A stretch of DNA of 64,000 nt. Source: Locusta migratoria. Lineage: Eukaryota; Arthropoda; Insecta; Orthoptera; Acrididae. This document shows positions 54,968 through 64,000 of this stretch, piece by piece (position 1 is the stretch's first letter; each line of letters begins with the position of its first letter). Under the pieces are notes generated by a model. It had not been told where the DNA came from and made no database searches. It saw nothing but the letters and a program-made list of their open reading frames with translations. The position numbers and the translations under genes were made by a program. The stretch covers positions 344,995,668 through 345,059,667 of the forward strand of contig CM048744.1 of assembly GCA_026315105.1 (NCBI GenBank), in the 5' to 3' direction.

Positions 54968-56323
54968 CTATGTGGTTGAATATCGACGTTCGCACTCAGT
55001 GAGCGTGCGACTAGCAAAACTGATGACTTTTAGGGACTGTGGATCCAGATTATTTGAAATTTGGAAGAGACACGCCCCAACCCCAAAATTTGACGAGTCC
55101 GTAACAATACAGAAATCCTGTGACATGTCAGGGTGGTTTAATATGTCTGAGTTAACAAGGGCTTGTTTAATTTTGTCAAAGTCTTGCTGACACTGTTCTG
55201 TCCAATTCCAAGGGTTGTTTTTTCGAAGAAGTGAAAGAAGAGCAGTACTATTGAGTAGTTGTTGTGGCACAAAGCGCCGAAAAAATGAACATAAACCGTA
55301 GAAGGCTTTTAATTGCTTCCTATTGCGAGGTACAGGAAAATTTTGAATTGCTTTAATTTTTTCAGGGTCAGGAACAATGCCCGTGGGTGAGATAATGTGC
55401 CCAAGAAATTTGATTTCAGTTTTAACAAACTTAGACTTTTTCAAGTTGACAGTTACTCCAGATGACAGAAATTTATCTAACACTCTTTCAAGTAGGATGA
55501 CATGTTCTTCCCATGTAGAAGTAGCAACAAGTATGTCATCAACGTAAACTGTAATATTATCTAGTAATTCCGGACCAAGTACTGTATCAAGTGCTGTGAT
55601 AAAGACACCACAGATCACATTTAGACCAAAAGGCAGTACCTTAAATTGGTACGATCGTCCTGAGAAAATGAAAGCAGTATATTTACGAGACTCTTCTGTT
55701 ATAGGAACCTGCCAATATGATGCTCTAAGATCAAAACTTGATAGATATTTGACTCCATAGAACTTCTGAAGCTGTTCTTCTAAGTTTTCTGGCCTAGTTC
55801 TAACTGGAATGATAATCTTATTGATTTGACGTGCATCAAGCACAAGACGAACAAACCCATCTGATTTAAAAATTGCAAGAAGAGGACTGGAATACTGTGA
55901 CATTGAAGGTTCTATTATGTTCCATCTAAGCATACGGTTAATTTCTGCTTTGACAGCTGGTTGTTTTGCCCAAGGTATAGAATATGTTTGCCTACAGAAT
56001 GCTTCATGAGGCTTAACTTGCATGTTATACTGATATGTCCTAATTACACCTGGCCTTTTGTCAAATACTCGTATGTACTTGTGTAGCAAGTGGAGAAGTT
56101 GTTGTCTCTGACTATCTGTAGCATTAGTGGATTCGTTAACCTTTTGAACTATAGATTCAAGAGATTCATTTTCAGATTCCTGAATACCAGTATAATTTTC
56201 AAATTGCATTTGATTAACAGTGACTTGCTTCAACCTAACAGAGTTACAAGATTTTCTTGGTGTCACTTCCTTCTTAGTCAGATTCAAAATACAGACACAG
56301 TGGTTTACTGTCAAATAACATTT
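54968..56323 (-). pseudogene. Ty3/Gypsy pol: reverse transcriptase
   Basis: The frame opens at about 56323 and encodes RT with KPHEAFCRQTYSIPWAKQPA, VRLVLDARQINKIIIP, LSSFDLRASYWQVPI, the catalytic box YVDDILVAT at about residue 255, and FLGHIISPTGIVPDPEKIKA. It then runs into RNase H (CIVTDSSNFGVGACLFQI). It ends at a TAG at 54966-54968 inside RNase H where the family normally has a glutamate codon, a one-base nonsense change. It also lies in a different frame from the protease upstream. The element therefore cannot make an intact pol. Confidence 0.9.
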
Positions 56324-56829
56324 TTACCTTCCTTAAAATCTAATTTTGCTTCTCGACTTTGAAGATATTCTAAACCAAGTATACAGTCTTCTATGACAGC
56401 ATCTACTACAAGGAATGAGCAAGTATCAATTTCATCACAGATTTGTAGTTGAACAAGTGTTTGTAACTTAACTGGCTTAGATTTTGCACCTACTGCACCA
56501 ATGATTTTGCAGTTCTGTACAGGAAAGGTAGGTAACCTCTGAATGTTGTTTATGCGTTTAAATAGACTGTAAGACAATACATTAACAGCTGCTCCAGTGT
56601 CAACTAAAATCGATGTAGGTATGTCTCCTACTGTTATTAAGATGTGTGCTTGATAGACAACTATAGGTACTTTGTTTTGTTGTGTTTGTTCCTGGAGTAG
56701 CTCTTCCCTGATATCGATTCCTTTATTGTAACGCAGCATATTTACTGTGAGAATTGTGCCCTCACTGCCTCTGTCACTCAATGTCGGAGGGCCAGACACG
56801 AGCCGATTTAGTTTGACTTCTGCGTCCCG
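56311..56829 (-). pseudogene. Ty3/Gypsy pol: aspartic protease
   Basis: Processes the gag and pol products. The active site is ILVDTGAAVN (D-T-G-A), at residues 67-70 counting from 56799. The I-L-G-L-E-Y-L flap-region motif is near the end. The frame is open from 56829 and stops at 56311. The RT frame begins within 12 bp in another phase, whereas protease and RT are one continuous frame in family members, so an indel in the T-run at 56321-56325 is the likely break. Confidence 0.85.
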
Positions 56830-56938
56830 TTAGAATGTCTTTGAGGTTTATTTAAAGTCTCTGTCACGTCAGTTATAGTCACGGTCGATTCATTTTGTGT
56901 CCAGTTTGTTTGATCTGTACTGTCCGTCGTCATCGTTG

Positions 56939-59359
56939 CTACTGGTATTTGATTGACATTTGGTTGTTGTGCAGGAGTAGTAGAAAAGTTCGGAATTTGT
57001 TGATTACCGTTATTGTTTGGAAAAAATTTCTATTTCTGTTATTATTATTGTAGTAGTTTCCATTACGCCAGAGCGGTTGTGTGTTACCATTATATTGGTT
57101 AGGGAAAATAGCTGCATTGTTATTGAAATTATTATTATTGTGATTGAAGTAGCCCGGATTAAATCTGTTGTTACGACGGCGTCGGTAATACTGACCGCCG
57201 TTAGGTACGTTTCGTACTGCGTTTCCACTGTTTACTCCACTAGTCACTTGTTGCATTTGCGGCTGTCCGGTATTGCTAATAAATGACTGTTGCGGTAACA
57301 TCTGTGGAGGGCGTGACATGTTTTGATTATTAGGCTGCGGCTGGCTGACATGAATCAGCTGATTACTAGGATAGTTATAGTTGAAGTAATTATTTGCGTT
57401 ACCGTACCTGTAACTATTATTTCTTGCTCGGTCATCTTCAAAGATTGAATCTAGTGTGTCCACCTCAGTGAGAAAAGTTTCTAAGTTTTGTGTTGAAACG
57501 TGTGCTAGTTGCAACCGCAACCGTGTAGGCAATTTGTTTATTAATACGCGTAGTACTTCCCTGTGCGGGAGGGGGTCATCAAAGAATTTAGCTTTGTTTA
57601 CGTACTTCTCGAAATATATCCGCAGACTCCCGTTTCGTTCATTGAAAGGTTGCGGATTATAAACTTCATTTCGAAACCTTTCTTGCACAGCAGGCGACCA
57701 AAAGGTGGCTAAAAATGCCCGTTCGAACTCACCATAAGTTTCACAACTCTGTAGGGCTTCTGCAGCCCAGATTCCCGCTTCACCTTGAATGTATCCGACA
57801 ACAAATCTTGTCTTTCTTTTTTCGGACCACGATTCAGGTAATAAACCTCTAAAAGATTGCAGGAAAATGACTGGGTGCACAGTACGGTTCTCATTAATAA
57901 AGATTTGAAATTGGTGGTGCTTTATCATACTTTCGTCAAGTTCTTCGGCAGTAGCATGATTTCGTGGTGAATAAGAGGGGGATATGTTTGATTTCATTTC
58001 CCTACCTAGTCGGTCAGGGTCATTAGAGGTCGTCAAGTAAAAGTCAGTCTGCATCCTGTCTGACGTCAAATTGTTAGATGTACCCGGATTATATGGAGAG
58101 CGTGGAATATTTGTTGCAGTTCTGGGAGATTTCCAATCATGGAACACATTTGTCACGGGTTCATTTGGCCTAGATTGTGTCATCTGCGTATTTAAAATTG
58201 ATTTCACGTCCGTAAGATCTTTTTGTAAAGCTTTAACTGTATTTCCATGTTTTTCATACACTTGAGTAGCAACGTCTTGAATTACAGTGGTTAATTCTGC
58301 GTCTATCTTTTCATTCAACTTCGCTTCTGTATTAGATAAGAATTGTTGTACCCTATCATGATTTTCTTTGACTATGTTTTCTGCCTGACTCGTAATTCTC
58401 GTAACAGTTGTTTCCAAGTTTTCTTGTTGAATTTTAAGCTGTGTAAGATTCTGTGTGAGACTATCGATAGCTGTTGGTAATGTTTTAACGGTTTCTTTAC
58501 AATTAGTTACATCATCGACTACAGAAGAGATTTTTGCATCTACTGTGTCCATGATTTGATCCACTACTTTGTTTTGTACTTCAGAAAACTTACCATTGAT
58601 AGCCTGTTCGACTTGGAGTATCTGTGCGTCTATCTGTTTGTTTACTTCCTCAGAAATAATTGAGGGTAAATTTTGTTGTACTGATTCTAGATTTTTAAAT
58701 CTCGACTCAAATTCATCCCGAGTTATCATTTGAGCCGCGATTTGATTTTGCTGTTCCTCTACTCTGTCTAATTGTTGCTTGGTGGAATTTTGCAACAGCT
58801 CTAAATCATGTTTCGTGTTGGCCTGCAAATGATTAATTTGATCGGTCAAGCCTGAAATCTGATTGTTTGTAGCATGTGTAGATGCTTGCAAATTGTTTAG
58901 TTCGTCTTTAGTAGATGTTTGTAAATTGTTAATTTGTTGCGACATGTTCGCATGTATAGCATTCGTAGATGCTTGCAAATTGTTTAGTTCGTTTTTAGTA
59001 GATGTTTGTAAATTGTTAATTTGTTGCGACATGTTCGCATGTATAGCATTCGTAGATGCTTGCAAATTGTTTAGTTCGTCTTTAGTAGATGTTTGTAAAT
59101 TGTTAATTTGTTGCGACATGTTAGCAAATAATATCTCAAATCGTTTTAACCAATCTTCTTGCGGATTTTCAGATTGGTGTACTGTCTGTGTGGGAAAATC
59201 TGTTACGTATGATGTGGTTGCAAGATTTTCCTCCACTATGTGTGGAATCATTTCAATTGATCTCGCAGCCACATTATTTTCAACATTTTGCGCGGGCTGT
59301 GAAACATTAGTGTTTTGTTCTGACTCCATTGTAGTAATTTGTCTACGGGTTTTAACCAT
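56939..59359 (-). pseudogene. Ty3/Gypsy gag
   Basis: 806 codons from the ATG at 59359. The N-terminal half (about residues 70-400) is a predicted coiled coil rich in Q/N, including a three-fold 29-residue repeat. Residues about 480-650 contain the gag core (FVVGYIQGEAGIWAAEALQS and a Y-F-E-K-Y-V-N-K-A-K-F-F stretch). The C-terminus is Asn/Arg-rich (YRRRRNNRFNPGYFNHNNNN) and has no CCHC knuckle. The last about 26 codons before the TAG at 56939 read out of what seems the original phase. Another frame is open from about 57030 to 56808, overlapping pol by about 20 bp as in the usual frameshift arrangement. A T6 run near 57028 is the likely indel site. Confidence 0.85.
58871..59131. repeat. 87-bp tandem repeat inside gag
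   Basis: Three units with starts 87 bp apart (gcttgca at 58884, 58971 and 59058), encoding a 29-residue coiled-coil unit with QINNLQTSTK and ELNNLQAST. The units are nearly identical, so the expansion is recent. Confidence 0.9.
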
Positions 59360-60730
59360 ACTAATAAATTATCAAAAATTTGGAATAGTGTGGGGAACCT
59401 ACACACTTCACACGCAAAAAAATTTCTTTTATCAGCACTGTTAAGAAACAAATCACTATTAATATTCGTCACACGCATACGAAACTCTTCGAGTGAGAGA
59501 CAAGCGAGGATCACTTAGTTATATCGATTTAGCAGCCATGTTGGCCATTTTTCCAACTTGTGATTTAAAATAAATATCTGACTACAAAAGAAATTTTGAA
59601 AACAGATTTTTGCTAATAGAATGAGGTACTGGATCGGAGATTGCGTACTTGCGAAAGACTAAGAGAAAGTAGAAAGCACCAAATAAGCGAAATAATCAGT
59701 CTGTCCTTACCTGTGTTGCAATTTTCATTGTTGGCTGCTGTTAAATTTCTCGTGATCGGGTGTGGCTCCAAATTTATATTTTATTATTCTCCGGGGTAGT
59801 AATTATGGTTTTCACGTCACAATCGGTCAGCAGTTGTTCATGAAAAATAAACACATTATACAGATTAGATATATATATATATATATCGCTGGTGTTGTCA
59901 CAAGATCAAGGTTGAAAACCGGAATTGAAATTTAAATAATCGTAAGATCAGCAATGAATATTAATTTTTGAAATGGTTATCAGTTCTCAGTAGCAATGTA
60001 AGTTCTCAGTAGCAATGTAAGTTAAAAATTACGACAACACCAGAAAGCACCGTTACATAAGAAAATAGTGGAATAAGTTACCTGGTATGCATTCATTGGT
60101 GGAAGCTGTGACACTGCAGTTGAACCTGTATGAATTGATTAATATCTTCGTTCTCGTAAACTGATGCTTGGTTTCATGACTATTAATTATTAAAGTTTTA
60201 AGACCGTGTGTAATTTTGATCACTATTGTTATCGAAAGTTAAAGAAATTATCGGACTTCGCTTTTTACAGAATGAAGATTTCCTGCAGGCATTGAATTCA
60301 CTGTTTAACTCAAAATGAGAGTAAATAAATTTTGCATTCCTTTGTCATCATGAGACAATAGGCAACAATGACCAAGCATCAATTTACTAATATTGCTGAA
60401 AATAAATCAATTAAATGAAAGATGGGGAGAAATAGTCATTATTTAAATGAAATAGGAATTCCAAATGAAAGTTAAAGTTTATTAAGTAAAAGGGTGCTAA
60501 CCAGAGCTCACACTTACATGATTATGGAGGTCGAGTAAAATACGTCCGCTCAGTACAAAGGTAGAAAAACGAAAGACGACAAGCGATTCCGTTTTCTCTC
60601 CAGATCGTTTGAAATAGTTGAAGGTATAAATTGAAACAAAGATAATCACAGATTTATTGGCAGAGAGAACGGATGCTAGCGACAAGCGTCGCAGATATAA
60701 TTTTCAATAAAAAAAAAATATTAATGTATC
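59360..60730 (-). other. Gypsy leader and possible 5' LTR
   Basis: On the minus strand, TGGAGCCACACCCGATCACG (59770-59751) is placed like a primer-binding site: it begins TGG and lies about 390 bp before gag. The LTR would then start just above 59770. A donor-like cagGTAAGG occurs in the leader at about 59712 on the minus strand. I could not match this region to anything on the 3' side of the element, so LTR limits are unknown. A 19-20-bp tandem duplication (agttctcagtagcaatgta) lies at 59981-60019. Confidence 0.45.
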
Positions 60731-60734
60731 GCTA

Positions 60735-60790
60735 CCCCGCGCAGAACGTGACTGGCGCGCCGCAGACCGCTTGGCCACCGCGGCCGGCAT
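60735..60790 (-). mobile_element. SINE head fragment
   Basis: Minus-strand gccggccgcggtggccaagc, continuing to gtcacgttctgcgc, is the first about 50 bp of the SINE. The rest of the body is missing; a (GT)n run at 60822-60860 follows. Confidence 0.7.
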
Positions 60791-60819
60791 ATATTTAGAC
60801 TTACATTGGGCATGGGCAT

Positions 60820-60862
<43 letters not shown>

Positions 60863-60885
60863 TTTGTGGCTGTTAGCATTACTTA

Positions 60886-62303
60886 AGGTCGTATTAGACG
60901 ACGATTCGCCGCGAAAGTTATTGCTTTAGCGCGACAGCCATCTAGCGGCGAAACACGTGGAACTACCGCGGAACCATGATTATTAGCAGACTCTTTATCC
61001 GCGCGCCTGAATAGACCAGTTCTAAACTCCCGTGAATCCACGCATGCGCATTAGCACAGACAAGCACTAGGCAGCGCTAACGCGCGCATGCGCAGAAGCG
61101 GATATTGCAGGAAGCTTTCTACTTGTTACTTGTGCATGACATTCGTGGTTAGGACTAATTTGTGATTTCAGACTTCCGTGTTGCGGTTTTTGCCCGTTTT
61201 TTCAGTTAGTAGATTTTCATAAATGCATTAATTAAATAAAAAAACGTGTGTTTTTCAGCACACCTTTATACTAGGTGTTTATGAAATGGCGTTTTTACAT
61301 TGGTTGCTTCATACTTATAGAAATGAAATGGAACAGAGAACCGTTGAGTCATTATTCAGGCGTACAGGGAGGAAAGTTGTTTTTATAACCCCCACGATCC
61401 CTATATCATAAGTTATGTCAGCAATCGTTTACTCCTCAATGATATGCGTACAACTTTACAAACAGTAGCTCTTCAAAACAGGTCACGTCCTTCCTCACGA
61501 AGTTCCAAATTTGTTGCGTATTTCCGGGACTCATTTCTTTTATTAGCTGTAAGTATATTCCTCTGCCTTCCTTCTTTCCGGTCACAGTCTGGTTTTCGTC
61601 GTTGTGCCATAATCTGCAGATTTACTGTCACAGCACCAAAAAATCTGTCCCATATGCGAAATGCTGTATACATGTAAATTTAGACAGACATATACATTTG
61701 CAACCTAGTGTCGTAATATAAAGCTGTCGCGCGGTCTGAGGCTCCATGTCACGAATTGCCCAGCTGCTCCCGTCCAAGTTAAGAGTCCTTCTTCAGCCAT
61801 TTGTGTGCATGTTGTCATTGGAATGAGTTAATTTAAGTGGTGTGTAAGTCTAGCGACCGATAAATTAAGTAATTTGCCCTTAGCTACACAAACGTTAAAC
61901 TTTAATATAAAATGTATGTGTTGAATCTGTAATTCAAAGCAATAGTGACTCAATTCTGTATTAACTACATAAGAGAAAAAGAAATACTTAATAAAAAAAA
62001 TGACAACTTCACATTAAATAGGAACCCTAAGCTCACAGAAATAATTTAAATGAATGACGTTCCAGGAAATCATAGCTTCTCTCGGGTTCTAGTGTGGTAT
62101 GAACGAACGATTAGATGAGCTCTGTTTTATTCGTGTTTCATGCGCATTATTGCTGTCTACTGCGCATGCGCGGATTCACGCGAAGGAATATCCGCCGTGC
62201 ATCGTGTAATAGGTTTACGTGAAGCAGCCCATAGTTCCAGATAATTACAGTTGTGGCGCTGGCGCATAGGCGTACGCCTCAGGTGTATCGTGTAATAGGG
62301 CCT
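60886..62303. mobile_element. Candidate TIR DNA element, 1.4 kb
   Basis: The left end aggtcgtattagacgacgat and the right end (complement aggccctattacacgataca) match at about 16 of 20 positions. Internal inverted similarity continues (cgtgaatccacgcatgcgca at about 61031 against the complement near 62160-62180). A second right-end-like sequence, atcgtgtaatagg, lies at 62201. No target duplication is clear and no transposase is recognisable; a 66-codon basic frame (61473-61673 minus) is unrecognised. The ggc-tattacacgat end type recalls Harbinger-like MITEs, but this is a guess. Confidence 0.4.
61720..61905 (+). mobile_element. Decayed SINE
   Basis: gcgcggtctgaggctccatg, and later gtgtaagtctagcgaccgat with a tail ctacacaaacgttaaac, match the family at reduced identity. 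It lies inside the candidate TIR element. Confidence 0.5.
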
Positions 62304-62380
62304 GCAAAGTATTTTGTAAGCCTAGGGACATATCCGCAGCAGATAAGTACCTTAGATTTACAAACATTTGAACATTTCAG
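62304..62380 (+). mobile_element. SINE 3' fragment
   Basis: ttttgtaagcctagggacat ... agatttacaaacatttgaac is the 3' part of the SINE without the tRNA head. Confidence 0.6.
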
Positions 62381-62664
62381 CTACAGAGTGCCTTATTCCA
62401 CTCACATTAGACCACACCTAAAATGATATATGACTTTAGCACCTGTAGTCATCGTAAGCAGATGTTCTCGGATAATATACGTATTTGTATTGTATGCTAT
62501 AATCGCCACCGACATGAGTGTATAAGAAAATAACTCCACTCATCACTAACTCTGCATTTCAAGGAAGGGAAATCGGTAAGAAGCTCGGTGCGAAGTGATA
62601 ATATAAAACTGTGAACTGCGTCCCAAAGGCCTCGACAGGCGCAACAGGTGCCGACCGGTCGCCG

Positions 62665-62887
62665 TGTCATCCTCCAAAAAAAATTTCAAATGTTTGTAGA
62701 ACTTATGGGACTAACTACGGGGTCATCAGTCGCTAAGCTTACAAACAACTTATGAACTAGCTAAGACTAAGGACGGCACAAATACCCATGCCCGAGGGGG
62801 GATTCGAACCCCCGACCGTAGTGGCCGTGCAGACCGTGACTGGAGTGCCTCAGTCCCCTCGGCCACCGTGGCCGGCTGTCATCCTCC
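62665..62887 (-). mobile_element. tRNA-derived SINE with 11-bp TSD
   Basis: Body 62676-62876 between tgtcatcctcc copies at 62665-62675 and 62877-62887. The complete head on the minus strand is gccggccacggtggccgagg, with B box ggttcgaatcc and an A-rich 3' junction (eight A). Confidence 0.95.
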
Positions 62888-64000
62888 GCCCGAAGGCGTC
62901 AACGCATGTGGTCATCTCGCCGCACTACCAGACTTTGCGTAGTTGTCGTGACCGGATCCGCTACTTCTCAACCAAGCAGCTCCTCAGTTGGCCTCACAAT
63001 GACCGAGTGCACCTCACTTGCTAACAGCGCTAGGCCACCCACGCTCGGCCACCCGAAAGCTGATTTATCCAAGTGGTAGCAATGCCCGGCAGTTCTTAAC
63101 TTCGGTGATCAAGCGGTAACCGTGCTTCCATTACATATCGTTGTCTAGTAATTATGCAACCCGATATGTTGGAAGTAGATACGTGTTTCCCAAATGTGAC
63201 CTGATTACGAAACAAATCTTGACACAATTCTTTCTGTAGGTCTGCTTCGATATGCAGTGCTGGAGTCTCTTCTTCTGGATGTTTCGCTCGAGAATCATCG
63301 TCAGTGTTCCGTCCAGATTATCTCTCCTGGTTAAACATTTACATTCAGCCACTGGATTTGCTGATCTTCCGACAGTTCAAGGCAGTGCAGAGGCCGACAA
63401 CATCATAGTATCTTTAGAGACTATCAGCTCACACCATCGCCGATAGATTCAGTTTAGTTTGCTGACGTGTATTCCACAATAAGAGCTGTTTTCTCTAGTC
63501 TTCGCAGACTTTGTTCGGTACTCCGGGATTGTAACCGGATATGATTACTTCAAACCATAGAGGTTTGTGTGAAAGCTACATCGTTCAACGCGAACATCAG
63601 AAACGAGTAATCCTATAATCACAAAAACACTCTCCTTCTCATAAACATAGTCCTGATATTTTTAAATCTTTGTAATACTCGAATTTCATTCAAATATATA
63701 TCTACAATATCTGGAGACTTAATGCGCCCCTCCCATTTTTCAATAACCCAAGAAAACACAGTATTCTTCTGATATAAATTTTCATTCGAAAATATAATAC
63801 AGAATAGCAAAATCCGATTTGTTGATGTTTTATTCAAAACCTGTTTCATTAGTCTAATCTGCTGTATGATGCGGTTCTCACGTCTGGAGAACGATTTATG
63901 TTAAATTATGGACTTCGTTAGACTAGCGGCACATTCAGATGCAGTGAGGAAAGACTAAAGATTCCAGGTCTTTAATGTCCCCTTGAAATGTATGTCATTG
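62888..64000. other. Unannotated stretch
   Basis: No gene or repeat recognised to the end of the window. Confidence 0.45.

Noticed and set aside
58863..59444. 193-codon Cys/Leu-rich frame with internal repeats on the plus strand
   Set aside because: It is antisense to the 87-bp repeats of the gag frame; gag has recognisable family features and this has none.
1..64000. CRISPR arrays, bacterial operons, Shine-Dalgarno sites, rRNA genes
   Set aside because: No regularly spaced direct repeats and no prokaryotic gene organisation; the window is clearly eukaryotic.

Overview
The window looks like intergenic DNA from a large, repeat-rich animal genome, most likely an orthopteran insect (grasshopper or locust type). 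I found no convincing host protein-coding gene. Nearly everything recognisable is a mobile element or its relic: tRNA-derived SINEs with intact target-site duplications (TSDs), CR1-like, RTE-like and Jockey-type LINEs, a Ty3/Gypsy element, Tc1/mariner, hAT, Mutator-like and Helitron relics, and long fold-back elements. The orthopteran assignment rests on overall character and on familiarity with the SINE and LINE types; it is an inference.

Layout. 1-3.1 kb: Tc1/mariner relics and a fold-back element with hammerhead-ribozyme-like cores. 3.3-8.9 kb: CR1-like LINE remnants on the minus strand, split by copy A of a 2.6-kb non-coding repeat. 9.2-14.8 kb: a SINE, a Mutator-like transposase fragment, a TIR element carrying a 1.5-kb insertion, a CR1-like LINE and another SINE. 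15-22.7 kb: two more fold-back elements, RTE-like LINE pieces and several SINEs, one split by a small retro-insertion. 22.7-30.7 kb: mostly featureless, with an SGNH-hydrolase-like pseudogene, an RTE-like LINE and microsatellites. 30.8-33.6 kb: copy B of the 2.6-kb repeat, itself split by the best hammerhead-bearing fold-back. 35.07-40.62 kb: a nearly complete Jockey-type LINE with TSD, intact ORF2 and frameshifted ORF1. 40.9-49.7 kb: a fold-back, CR1 LINEs split by a Helitron and by an RTE-like LINE, SINEs, and a hAT element nested in a SINE. 53.4-59.8 kb: a minus-strand Ty3/Gypsy element with gag, protease, RT and integrase, broken at several points and without identifiable paired LTRs. 60.9-62.3 kb: a candidate TIR element; then one more SINE.

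The most interesting signal is a set of fold-back elements whose arms differ in sequence but share one module: CTGANGA, a short hairpin, then GAAA, which is the catalytic core of hammerhead ribozymes. Three of them also have 8-14 bp flanking direct repeats and a one-sided extension of about 33-51 bp beyond the inverted arms. Inverted terminal repeats carrying hammerheads plus a short one-sided tail are known from Penelope-like retroelements, so I interpret these as non-autonomous Penelope-like elements. The many nested insertions also give a relative chronology of element activity.
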